Source: Ditylenchus dipsaci
Taxonomy: Eukaryota > Nematoda > Chromadorea > Rhabditida > Anguinidae
DNA: 64,000 nucleotides
Assembly: GCA_004194705.1 (NCBI GenBank)
Contig: SADC01000886.1
Location: 682,001 to 746,000, forward strand
Direction: 5' to 3'
Shown here piece by piece: positions 45,694 to 56,485 of this stretch; the stretch's first letter is position 1, and each line of letters opens with the position of its first letter. The position numbers and the translations under genes were made by a program. Under the pieces are notes generated by a model. The model saw only the letters and a list, made by a program, of their open reading frames with translations, had not been told where the DNA came from and did not search any database.

Positions 45694-46292
45694 GGGACAC
45701 GGTCGTTTCGCCCCTGTTCATTTCGCCCCCTGTATCGTTTCGCCCCTGTATTGTTTCGCCCCTAGTTCATTTCGCCCCTAGTTCATTTCGCCCCAAGTTC
45801 ATTTCGCCCCCTGTATTGTTTCGCCCCGAAATTCATATTTATCCCCGAAATTCAAATTCGTGGTCGAACTCATATAAAGGGCTCATATAACTCATATATA
45901 AAGGGTCAGTCCCTATCCCGGACCATGTACCCCCAAAGGGTCAGCCCTTATCCGGACCATGTACCCCAAAGGGGCTTCCTATTGAAATAGGTTGCCTGCC
46001 GAAGGCAGGCAGGTAGAAAATCTAAAAAGTCAAAAAGTTCTCTGTTTTTTAACTGTTTTATGTTACCTTGCCAATAAAACTTGTTTTCTTTGATCTCAAT
46101 TTAATTCTGCTAATGACCAAACTAATGAAAAATCAATTATCGCTAACTTCGTGAACTAGGGGCGAAACAATACAGGGGGCGAAACGATACAGGGGCGAAA
46201 TGAACTAGGGGCGAAACGATACAGGGGCGAAATGACTAGGGGGCGAAACGATACAGGGGGCGAAATGAACAGGGGCGAAACGATACGTACCC
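45694..46292. mobile_element. TTTCGCCCC word element, copy 2, TSD CCCTGGTCC
   Basis: Near-identical to copy 1 and in the same orientation, 278 bp downstream. Perfect 9-bp duplications CCCTGGTCC at 45685-45693 and 46293-46301. Ends GGGACACGGTCGTTTCG and CGAAACGATACGTACCC. It has landed within a CCAGGTGG repeat unit. Confidence 0.87.
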
Positions 46293-46449
46293 CCCTGGTC
46301 CAGGTGGGTATCCATTTACGAGCGTTAAGCAAATTGATCCACACCGAATTGATCTATACCGAATAGGTCCACACACGAATTGGCCCACACACAAAAGTTG
46401 GTCCGAACTTTTCGAATTCGTTGAAAAGTTTTTCGGGAATTTAATTCTT

Positions 46450-46790
46450 TAGTCTGAACCAACCAAACCAAGTGGTCGTCCACCTGGAGCAAATTTTTTT
46501 ACTTTTTCGGTTTCCGAAACATATTTTCTGGACTAATAAGGACATGCTGAAGATGGTTTGATAGTGGTAAAATGCCGTTTTGTGGGGTATTTTTTCAGTT
46601 TTAGTAAAATCAAGTTTTGAGAAAATCAATTATTTTGCAAAACTCAAAATAATCATACAAAACAGCGTTTACCACTATCGAACCATCTTCAGCATGCCCG
46701 AATTAGTCCAGGAAACAGTTTTGGAACATGAAAAACAAAAAATCGCAGCAAGTGGACGACCACTTGGTTTGGTTGGTTCAGACTAAAAAA
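46450..46790. mobile_element. Hairpin element, CCAAACCAAGTGGTCG family
   Basis: TCTGAACCAACCAAACCAAG at the left and the complement at the right, with an inner hairpin around AACTTGATTTTAC. Related to 2395-2875 and to the outer arms of 38713-42513. Confidence 0.78.
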
Positions 46791-46839
46791 TTAAATTCCG
46801 CGCAAATTTTTTCAATGTTGATCAATTTCTTAAAGCCGG

Positions 46840-47632
46840 ATATCAAATGGATATCCGTAAATGGATATCCGCCTGATCAGAAGGTACCCATTTGGTTTCG
46901 GGGTCTGGTTGGTGAAATTGGGATTTTGGTCTTACCAAACCTTATTCACGTCACAGTTTTATGTTTGATAGCGAGGTTGTTTTTATTTAGTTTTTTTTAA
47001 TTTTCAGGTTATCCAGGTGGGTATCCACCTGGACCAGTGTACCTACTTCTGATTTTGGGGTTCGGTGTGGGCAAAATTGAGATTTTGGTCTTATCCAACC
47101 TAATTCCTTACACTTTTTACATATGATAGCATGGATTGTTTTTCAAACTAACGAAAAATATTTTTTCAGGTTTTCCGGGTGGGATATCCACCTGGTTAGG
47201 TAGTACCTAACCCAGGTTTCAGGGGTTTGTGGTGGGAAAATCGTGAATTTGGTCTTAACTAGAACCCAATTGCCCTCACATTTTGCATATGATAGGATGG
47301 TTTGTTTTTATTTGAAAAAAATCATTCTTCAGGCCATCCAGGTGGGTATCCACCTGGTTCAGGGGTACCTACCCTGAACCAAGAGTACTCAGCCAAGGTT
47401 TCGAAGTTAGGATGTTTAAAATCGCAATTTCGGCCCTATCAAACCCATTCCCCATAGAATTTATGTAAGAAAAAGTTTGTTTTTAATTTTGGGTGAACTT
47501 CGTTTTTTATTTTTCAATTTCCCAGTCCACCGGGATGGGTATCCTGTCCAGGTAGTACCTACCCAAAGCTTTGGGGTTCAGGTTTCTGGAATCTCAAATT
47601 CGATACTATCAAACACAATCCCTAATTATTTA
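46840..47632 (+). repeat. 162-bp tandem repeat with palindrome CCAGGTGGGTATCCACCTGG
   Basis: Units begin after TTTTTCAG at about 47008, 47170, 47333 and 47525 (spacings 162, 163 and 192), plus an eroded first unit near 46850. Each holds a variant of CCAGGTGGGTATCCACCTGG, then GGTACCTACC and a conserved spacer with TTTGGTCTTATC. Single units in either orientation occur near 2230, 42630-42840 and 45515. Confidence 0.8.
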
Positions 47633-47640
47633 CAGTTTAA

Positions 47641-49736
47641 CGTTGTGCGCAAAACAGATAAAATTATCTGAACCGATAAATTTATCTGTCAGATAAAAAT
47701 CAAAAATTTTTTGTCTCACAGATAAAATTTATCTGTCAGATAAATTTTATCTGTCAGATAAAATTTTATCTGACAGATAAAATTTTATCTGACAGATAAA
47801 AACTTTACCTATCAGATAAAATTGAATTCCCGCAATTTATTTTTTTTGCTATTTTTTTACCCCAAGTATTCTTGATACCTCCTCTAGCTCAACCCAAGGG
47901 TTCTGAATTAGATTTTCAGGGTGTCTTTAGCTAGATGGCAGTGATTGGTATAGTAATTTTCACCTTGTGGCATATTTTCGTTACTGATTTCATTTTTTTT
48001 TGCTTGATTCGCACTGCTGTCTCGATGGTCACGGTGATCTCATATATAAACTTTCTAGGACTTATTTTCTTGTTTTCCAGGTAAGCATCACGACTCGTTC
48101 GCGAAACAAGCTAGGATGTGGTAATTGGTTAGCTTTAGGTCTTCATATCTTTCTTGCCTGTCATAGTCTTTCTAAAAAATCTTCTACTGATGATTTTCAG
48201 GTGTGCCGGTTACGTAAGTTATACATTCCGTACATTTCGCATTATAAACAACACACACAGTTTTGACATACGAACCACATACATAGAGACAAGTCACAAT
48301 TTTTTCATCTATGTGGCAATTATTGCATTAGTCAAGCTGTGTGTAATCAAAATGCCACTCTATGTGCCTTCGTGTTCCACCCTCAAGACAGTATGGCTAG
48401 GCCATAGTAACATAACTGTCGGAGCACGTCAACTTATCTACAGAGGCTGCCTAGCGAGAGTGGTTATAAGCCGCATACTAATTACCATAATTATCTACAG
48501 TTTTAATATCACTAATTTCAGGTACAATGGGCATTCAGTATCTTTTTCTCATAAGGAAATTTTCATTCAGTGCCTGTTATCGGTCAGTAATTTAGGTCCT
48601 GAAGAGTCAACGAATTTGATCTCAATGATATTATACTGCTCTGAACCGAATTTTTAGAAAATAAAAACAGGTTAAAATTAGATATTTCTTTGTGTCTTCA
48701 ATCGACTGTCTTGGTTTTGGTGTCCACAAAGTGATTTTTTCAGAGCCAGTATAATGTCATTGAGATCAAATTCGTTGACTCTTCAGGACCTAAATACTGA
48801 CCGATAACAGGCACTGAATGAAATTTCCTTGATGAAAAAAGATACCTGATGCCCCATTGTACTGAATTAGTGATATTAAACTCTGTAGATATTATGGTAA
48901 TTAGTATGCGGCTTATAACCACTCTCGCTAGGCAGCCTCTTGTAGATAAGTTGACGTGCTCCGACAGTTATGTTACTATGGCCTAGCCATACTGTCTTGA
49001 GGGTGGAACACGAAGGCACATAGAGAGTGGCATTTTGATTACACACAGCTTGACTAATGCAATAATTGCACATAGATGAAAAAATTGTGACTTGTCTCTA
49101 TGTATGTGGTTCGTATGTCAAAACTGTGTGTGTTGTTATAATGCGAAATGTACGGAATGTATAACTTACGTAACCGCACACCTGAAAATCATCAGTAGAA
49201 GATTTTTTAGAAAGACTATGACAGGCAAGAAAGATATGAAGACCTAAAGCTAACCAATTACCACATCCTAGCTTGTTTCGCGAACGAGTCCGTGATGCTA
49301 CCTGGAAAACAAGAAAATAAGTCCTAGAAAGTTTATATATGAGATCACCGTGACCATCGAAGACAGCAGTGCGAATCAAGCAAAAAAACAATGAAATCAG
49401 TAACGAAAATATGCCACAAGGTGAAAATTACTATACAATCACTGCCATCTAGCTAAAGACACCCTGAAAATCTAATTCAGAACCCTTGTTGAGCTAGAGG
49501 AGGTATCAAGAATACTTGGGTAAAAAATAGCAAAAAATAAATTGCGGGAATTCAATTTTATATGATAGGTAAAGTTTTATCTGTCAGATAAAATTTTATC
49601 TGTCAGATAAAATTTTATCTGACAGATAAAAAATTTATCTGACAGATAAATTTTATCTGTGAGACAAAAAATTTTTGATTTTATCTGACAGATAAATTTA
49701 TCGGTTCAGATAATTTTATCTGTTTTGCGCACAACG
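47641..49736. mobile_element. 2.1-kb foldback, CGTTGTGCGC ends, TSD CAGTTTAA
   Basis: Perfect 8-bp duplications CAGTTTAA at 47633-47640 and 49737-49744. Arms of about 1 kb (47641-48660 and 48740-49736) are nearly identical inverted copies around an 80-bp centre. The outer 170 bp of each arm is built of TATCTGTCAGATAAAATTT words. Frames in the arms mirror each other; I see no known domain. It is hAT-like in target duplication. Confidence 0.92.
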
Positions 49737-49769
49737 CAGTTTAATATAAATCGAAAACAATTATTGCAT

Positions 49770-50022
49770 CAGGGGTGCACCGGAAGTTCCGATTTCCGAT
49801 GTTTTTTGGCTCCCGATTTCCGATTTCCGAAAAAATGAATCAAATTTCGGAATTTTCGGAACAACATAGGCTCTCCTGATTCGAATTAAAAAATGCATTT
49901 TTGTTCCGATTTCCGATTTCCGATGTTTTTTGGGTTCCGAATTCCGATTTCCGATTCCGAAATTTTCGGAGTTCCGATTCCGATTTCCGTTCCGATATTT
50001 TTCGTCTTCCGGTGCAACCCTG
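49770..50022. mobile_element. hAT-type miniature, word TTCCGATTTCCGAT
   Basis: Ends CAGGGGTGCACCGGAAG and CTTCCGGTGCAACCCTG. About fifteen TTCCGATTTCCGA words and complements fill it. Flanks are TTATTGCAT and ATTTGCAT, an 8-bp duplication if one T is missing on the left. Confidence 0.82.
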
Positions 50023-50168
50023 ATTTGCATGAACATTAAATTACCAAACAAATTAATTCAGAAAAAATCTTGTCAAGACAAATTATTGTCAGTTTGAATT
50101 TTGTCGTAATTAATTTTTGTCAGAATCGGTTGATATCAGAAAAATTTAAGCCAGTCTCAGGGTGAGCC

Positions 50169-51278
50169 GGGTACATGTCAATTTTTACCCGCCAATTTTT
50201 CGCGGACAATTTTTCGCCGACCAATTTTTCGCCGGACAATTTTTCCCAGACAATTTTTCGCCGACCAATTTTTTGCCGCCATAATTTCATTCCTGCTTTC
50301 TCATCAGGGTTTTGTCTGTGGATGATTTTCCTTCCATTTCTCTTGTTATTTTCACCGCATTCTAGTGCATTTTTATTATATTGTTCCAGATGAACTCTAT
50401 TCTTGCAAACCGTACGCTTTTAACTCAGAGCATGGAAACAGGAAGTTTGTCAACGAAGGGCGAATGTACTATAGAAGTCGCCATCTAAAAGGAGATAACG
50501 AGGGAAAAGTTTCCACACTCAAAAAAGCTTCCACACTAAAGCTGTGTAATACCTGTGTTTATAGTTTTATCTCAGTTCTGCTGGTAATCCATGCACCAAC
50601 CGTGGTCGTCAAATTGGATCGATTTTTTTACATTTAAGTGGTCGTTCCATCTGATCAATTTTTTTACGTTTTCGGGTTCCAAATTTGTTTCTGCACTAAT
50701 TAAGGCATTCTTAAGATGTTTTGACAGTAGTGAAATTACGTTTTGATGGTATTTTTACAGTTTTCGTAAAACTTGCAAAAATTTATTTCAGTACTGTCAA
50801 ACCATCTTTAGAATGCTTGAATTAGTGCGAAAAACAAGTTTTGGAACCCAAGAACGTAAAAAAAATTTCTATCCGAGTGGACGACCACTTGTTTAGTTGG
50901 TGCATTGGAGATCCAGCTACCAGCATGGTCAGATGCTTTGCAAAAAATATTCTAATATACAACCTGAGTACTGCCGACCAGTACTGCAATTTTTGTACAC
51001 CCCACACCTATCACCCAAGTACCATTACCCAGACACTTCTACCCTTCTATCGATTCCTAGTCACTGACTTGTTACTACCGCTTAAGTACTACTTTCTCGG
51101 TACTGACACCTCCATACTATCACGTGGATTTTTTCAATAATAATTGGTACTAATGACTTTCTAGCTCGACCCCAATCACTGAAAGAAATATTCGAGAACA
51201 GAAATTGAAATGTGGCGGCGAAAAATTGTTCGGCGAAAAATTGTCCGCGAAAAATTGGGGTAAAATTGACCGGTACCG
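50169..51278. mobile_element. Element with word CAATTTTTCGCCGGA, TSD GGGTGAGCC
   Basis: Perfect 9-bp duplications GGGTGAGCC at 50160-50168 and 51279-51287. Ends GGGTACATGTCAATTTT and AAAATTGACCGGTACCG. Five to six CAATTTTTCGCCG words at the left and three at the right. A CCAAACCAAGTGG-type hairpin (50590-50895) is nested inside. Confidence 0.87.
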
Positions 51279-51324
51279 GGGTGAGCCCCATTATCCATAC
51301 CTATAACATATTGCAACAGACTAC

Positions 51325-51891
51325 AGGGTGTTTCAATTTTTTCTGACACTTTTAAACGGTCATAACTTTTTTCAAAGACCGAATTCAGTATTTCTGTAAA
51401 CGCAGATCGCCTCAGCTTTTGATCGCAATTTTTTTGGTATGTAAAGTCAAAAACACAATTTGCCTGGTCCCCCTGTGGTTGTGGCCTTATCCATCGGCTG
51501 CATGACAATTGCTCAAAACGACAATTGCTCAAAAGACAGTTACACATCGATTTACTGTTTTGGCCTGATATAACCAGCCCATTGTATATTGAGCAACTGT
51601 CGTTTCCGCAACTGTCGTTTGAGCAATTGTCGTTTTGAGCAATTGTCGTCTGAGCAATTAGTACGTTGAGCAATTGTCGTTTTGAGCAATTGTCATGCAG
51701 CCACCCATAGAGAGGCATCCATTGGCCAGAGTCCAAACCACAGGAGGGATCAAGAAAAAATCGTGTTCTTGACTATATATACCAAAAATGCCATCAAAAG
51801 CTGAGCCCATCTGCGTTTACAGACATAAAAAATTCGGCCTGTGAAAAAAGTTATGAGCGTTTAAAAGTGTCAGGAAAATTTGAAACACCCT
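51325..51891. mobile_element. Foldback with CAGGGTGTTTCAA ends, 46 bp upstream of CCT6
   Basis: CAGGGTGTTTCAATTTTTTC and the approximate complement TTTGAAACACCCTG are inverted. The arms pair through GACCGAATTCAGTATTT-like and TAAACGCAGATCG segments. It ends 45 bp before the CCT6 start codon, so promoter and leader must lie in or beyond it. Confidence 0.8.
51498..51700. mobile_element. Nested element, word TTGAGCAATTGTCGT
   Basis: Ends CTGCATGACAATTGCTC and GAGCAATTGTCATGCAG are perfect inverted repeats. The word TTGAGCAATTGTCGTT occurs about seven times. It occupies the centre of 51325-51891. No clean target duplication found. Confidence 0.78.
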
Positions 51892-51936
51892 GTTTATAAT
51901 CAAAGACGATTCAGACTGCTATTGTGAAAACTCGAG

Positions 51937-54222
51937 ATGTCATCAATTTCGTGCTTGAATCCCAAGGCTGAACTTGCTCGCAATGCCGCTGCCCTGGAGA
52001 TGAATATCAGTGGGGCTAGAGGTCTTCAAGAAGTCATGAAAACGAATCTAGGACCAAAGGGAACACTGAAGATGTATGTCTAAAAACTCATCTCACTCTT
52101 TATTCTTTTAAATGCTCAATTTCCAGGTTGGTATCTGGCTCAGGTGACTTGAAGCTGACTAAAGACGGCAATGTGCTCTTGCATGAAATGGCGAGTATAA
52201 TTTACTGTTTTTACTTCTGTTTACGTGCCATGTTCAGCAAATCCAACACCCGACTGCTTCAATGATCGCTAGAGCCTGTACTGCCCAGAACGATGCCATT
52301 GAGATGGAACTACATCGACTGTCTTGCTGATTGGAGAGCTCCTTAAACAGGCTGAGAATTATGTGAGCGAAGTAAGTATTATACGTTCGTCGGCCCCATC
52401 TCAGCAACTGTTTTGTAGGGAGTCCATCCGCGAATGATCACTGAAGGATTTGAGCTCGCCTACAAGCATTCGTTGGAGCTCCTCGACAAATTCAAGAAGA
52501 AGGCTCTCATTGACCGAGACCTGTTGATCGAAGTGGCTCAGACTTGTTAGTTTTTGGTTATTTATCTTATTTTTCATACACAACTTTTTTTTCAGCTCTT
52601 CGCACTAAGCTTCACCAAAAGTTGGCCGATCACATTACTGAGTGTGTTGTGGATGCCGTTATGGCTATCCGCAAAGATGAAAATGACACTGAGCCAGATC
52701 TGCACATGATCGAAATTCAGGTAGAGTATTGTATCTGACTTCAAATTATTTGCAACAGCTCGAATAATTATTTTAGCAAATGGAGCATGAGAGCGACACA
52801 GACACTAAGTTTATTCGCGGACTCGTTTTGGATCACGGCGGTCGTCATCCTGATATGCCGAAGCAGTTGGAAAACGCATACATCTCACTGCAATGTCTCT
52901 TTGGAATTCGAGAAAACGTAGATTTTTAAATTTTTTGGCCTATTTGTGGTCTAATACTTTATCTATTGTCAGCGAAGTCAACTCTGGGCTCTTTTACAAG
53001 AGCGCTGCTGAACGGGAGCGACTTCTGCAAGCTGAGCGTGAATACATCACTCGCCGAGTCCACAAGATCATTGAGCTGAAAAGCAGGTCTGTGACACTGG
53101 TAAAGATGGCAAGCCTAGAGGATTTGTGGTCATTAATCAAAAGGTCTGTTTTTCACTGTCCCGAATATTGGCCATCCTATGTTTTTTTTTGATTGCAGGG
53201 ATTGACCCTCCATCTCTCGATTTACTGGCTCAAAATGGAATCCTGGGAATTCGTCGTGCTAAGCGCCGAACATGGAGCGGCTTCAATTGGCTTGTGGTGG
53301 AGGCAGTCAATTCGGTTGATGACATGACTCCTGATGTGTTGGGTTCAGCTGGAGTGTGTATGAGCATGTTCTGGTCAGTTTTGTCATCTCCTTGTTAGTG
53401 AATTTTTTTGTAATGCAAATTCTTTTAGGGCGAAGACAAGTACACGTTCATTGAGGATTGTAAGAACCCAAAGTCGGGTATGGTTCTTTTCAAGAAAAAG
53501 TTCTTATTGTTCTAATTTATTGAAAATTTCAGTTACTCTTCTGCTGAAAGGTCCGAACAAGCATACGATCGAGCAGATCAAAGACGCTATCTACGATGGT
53601 ATTCGCGCAGTGTTCAATGTTCTCAAAGACAGTAAGTCCACATTTTTGCGTCTTTCTGTCACATGTTAATGATATCCCAGGCGCTGTTGTTCCGGGAGCT
53701 GGTGCTTTTGAAATTGCTGCCTATTGCAGTTTGGTAAAGCTGTCCTCAACTGTCAAAGGACGCGCTAGCTTAGGTGTCCTGGTCAGTTATTCCTATCTAT
53801 ATGGGCGTCACTTTTTAATTATTTGACTTTAGGCTTTTGCAAATGCTTTCTTGGTGATTCCAAAGACATTAGCCATCAATTCGGGGTATGACGCCCAGGA
53901 AGTGATTCTGAAGTTGGTAGAAGCATACAAGGAAAGTGCAAACGCGGAACAGCCAATCGGTCTGGATCTGCAGAGTGGAGAACCTTTCGTTCCTCAAGTA
54001 AATAATTGTTGTCTATCGTTAGCTGGTTATCTTATTTAAACTTTAGGGTGTCTGGGATAATGTTTCCGTGAAGCGCAGCAGCATCGAGGCCTGCCACAGT
54101 ATCGCTTCGCATTTGCTGGAAGTGGACGAAGTCATCAGAGCTGGTAATCTTATTGCATAAAGTCAAGTGTTATTGCTTAATGTCGATTTTAAGGCATGAC
54201 TAATCTTAAGACTGGACAATAG
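51937..54222 (+). CDS. cct6: CCT6, zeta subunit of the TRiC/CCT chaperonin, 14 exons
   Basis: Subunit of the eight-member cytosolic chaperonin ring that folds actin and tubulin with ATP. Exons: 51937-52073, 52127-52190, 52238-52371, 52419-52545, 52596-52720, 52777-52917, 52973-53143, 53199-53373, 53429-53477, 53533-53631, 53681-53781, 53833-53997, 54047-54143, 54194-54222; about 540 residues against roughly 530 in relatives. Seen: start [20 protein letters not shown], nucleotide motif [91 protein letters not shown]. Introns are 44-65 bp. Intron 2 begins GCGAGT, an apparent GC-AG intron. Nine bases are missing at seven places in exons 3, 6, 7 and 8, all in base runs. Confidence 0.95.
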
Positions 54223-55000
54223 ACTCTAGAGCAGCGGAAAAATATTCGGAATCCAAGTGTCATCTTGAGTGTCATCTTATATCATTATTGCTGCGTTATT
54301 TGAATCATCTCATTTGCTGCTTTATTTTGTTGACTGCTTGCCGTTATTGTTGTTATGGAGTCTCAATAATCATCACGACGTAGTGTTTTGTGGTGACCTT
54401 TGCATGCATAACTTTTTTTATACGTATATGTAGTTGCTAAATTTTGTAGCATGTTGCTTTTTTACTGTAAGTTACCGTGAGTTCCCAGGCCGTTAATTTT
54501 CGGACAACCAAAAAACGGGAAAATTTGGGTGGATTTAAGATTTTTTAGAGATTTTGGTAGCTCGACTAAAATTTTAAAAGCGGAACAGTATAATAGTTTT
54601 AAAATTGTGTCCTAACCTTCACCTAGCACGCAAAGCGCAAGCGGACGATCGATAGTGTCACAGGAATGCAGTTATGGTAAAGGAACTTCAGTTATGGTAA
54701 TAATACATAGGTGGTGTATGAATGTTGAGCGAGTATCACCGTTATTTGCTGAAATTCCAGGTGATTGGCAATAGGTGAATTCACCTGTTTTTAAATGCTG
54801 TTTTACCCGTTCTAAGCAATCCTCTTTCCGAATCTTTTTCAGCAAATGTGTTCAACGTGAAATTCTGCGCGAAACGCTAGGTTCGGTACACACCGCCTTT
54901 CCTGTGTTAAACTTAAAGTTTACGCAACTTAAAAGAGAATTTCTGTAATTTTGTAGTTTCATCAAGGCCACCTTGACCCCTCACAAAAATGGGAAATTGA
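54223..55000. other. CCT6 3' flank
   Basis: AT-rich with no ORF of note. It would contain the CCT6 3' UTR; no canonical AATAAA could be assigned with confidence. Confidence 0.35.
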
Positions 55001-55380
55001 GTGTTTTGGCTTAACGAAAGCATACGATGTGCTGAGTACGATATCACCAAATTCGACCACTTTTTCTTGGTAAATCATCGAGCTGTGGCCTCAAGAAGTG
55101 CAGAAACGTTCCAGTCTGTTCGAAATTTTTGCGACAGCATTTTTCGAACACCACATTTTGGTAAAAAAATTGCCATAAAAATCGGGAATCGGACTGCATC
55201 TTCCTAAGTTTTAGACTAAAACTTTTAGTGCATTGAAAAGAAAATTTCATTCTGCATCTTTTTGACAAAAAATTTCCAAAATAGTTGGAATAGGCAAGAC
55301 GAAGAAGGCCTTTGAAGTTTGCTAGTCGTCCAAACTTCTTTCAGAATTTTTACATAAAATTTTTTTTTCTAAGCCAACCT
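55001..55380. repeat. Copy of the GAGCTGTGGCCTC repeat
   Basis: ATCGAGCTGTGGCCTC and GGCCTTTGAAGTTTGCTAG occur here and again at 62779-63570, where the two parts form arms of a foldback. This looks like a partial copy of that element. Confidence 0.55.
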
Positions 55381-55975
55381 TAAATTGTGACACTGGATTC
55401 GTTCGTGATCAGCATCTGATTTGCTTCTAAAACTTCTCTTACCAGAAACCTCAAGTAGTGGGTTTTTTTAAAGTTCGTTGAGACTTTTTTTTGCAGATTC
55501 GTGTAGAGAACCCCCAAGTTATATAACAAAGTGCTGCCGCTTTTTCACATTACTTGAAAAATTCGGGAAACAGGGCCTCCTGAAATTCCCCAAAATTCAT
55601 GATAACGGTACCATGGTTTTAGCCTAAGTTTGAGTTGCGGTTGTTTTACAATTTTTTTGAGTATCCAACTTGTATGAGGAAATTTCTTGCATATTATGCT
55701 TATATCAAGTAGTACTTTGAAAAGCATCTCACGGCTTTTCAAAATGTTGCGAAGAGGCCGATACCTGAGTGTGGCTGGAATTCAAATGGAATCTGCTTTT
55801 TCAGGAATTCGAATATTCTTTGAATTTCAGCTCTGATGAGATGGTATTTTTACTCTTTATGATATCGCAAATGAAAGCCTAGCATCTAGGCTACACAATG
55901 CTATAAAAACGTGTGTAACCATGTAAAAACAAAACAAATTGTCGTTTTTTTTGTTCGAGAGTCAAAATCTCGGAT
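55381..55975. other. AT-rich spacer, no gene seen
   Basis: Only short frames without recognisable domains. Confidence 0.35.
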
Positions 55976-55984
55976 CTAAATGGG

Positions 55985-56100
55985 TCATACGGACAAGGCG
56001 CGTGATATATATTGTAGGGTAAAATCCCAACTGGCGGCCATTCCAACTGGCGGCCTCCGACTGGCGGCCATCCAACTGGCGGCCATCATAACTTATACCC
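55985..56100. repeat. CAACTGGCGGCCAT word array
   Basis: The word CAACTGGCGGCCAT is repeated four times in direct orientation. It looks like one arm of a short-word element; the partner arm is not seen. Confidence 0.6.
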
Positions 56101-56339
56101 ACCAAATACAAGCGAATATAACAATAGCTCCGGCGCCGATAGTTTCCGGCCTGTATAAAGGGACAATTGTTCCTGGTTTAAAAAGCTATTAGGTTTCCTA
56201 CAATGGGCGAGTGTAGGTGCATGTGTTAGTTGATGTCCGTGGAAGTTTGAGGAGTTCTCACTAAGTAATTTTGTCTGTTTTTTTGTTTTTTCATTGAATT
56301 AAGGGTCTAACTTCTCTCAGTTTCAGTTAGGGCTGGAAT

Positions 56340-56455
56340 ATGGGACGTAATCGTTTCGCCAATGAAATTTTCGCCAATAAGGTCATTTCGCCAACTGCAT
56401 ATTTTAGCCAATGAAATCATTTCGCCAACTGTATCTTTTCGCCAATGATTGTAAA
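56340..56455. repeat. TTTCGCCAA word array next to the hATC fragment
   Basis: TTTCGCCAATGAAA and TTTCGCCAACTG recur six times, ending 30 bp before the hAT dimerisation-domain frame. It may be the subterminal array of the same element. Confidence 0.65.
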
Positions 56456-56485
56456 ATTGTAATTGTAAAAAGATGACTTTTCAGT

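Larger units (their letters stand above)
44627..50168. mobile_element. 5.5-kb inverted-repeat element with nested insertions
   Basis: The arm at 44630-44745 is the inverted copy of 50058-50165, sharing CTGATATCAACCGATTCTGA and CAATAATTTGTCTTGACA. Between them lie two TTTCGCCCC elements, a CCAAACCAAGTGG hairpin, the CCAGGTGG array, the 47641-49736 foldback and a hAT miniature. Confidence 0.65.

Noticed and set aside
48000..49391. Frames of 88-167 codons in the 47641-49736 palindrome
   Set aside because: Mirror copies of each other interrupted by indels; no domain recognised. Kept only as a possible captured fragment.
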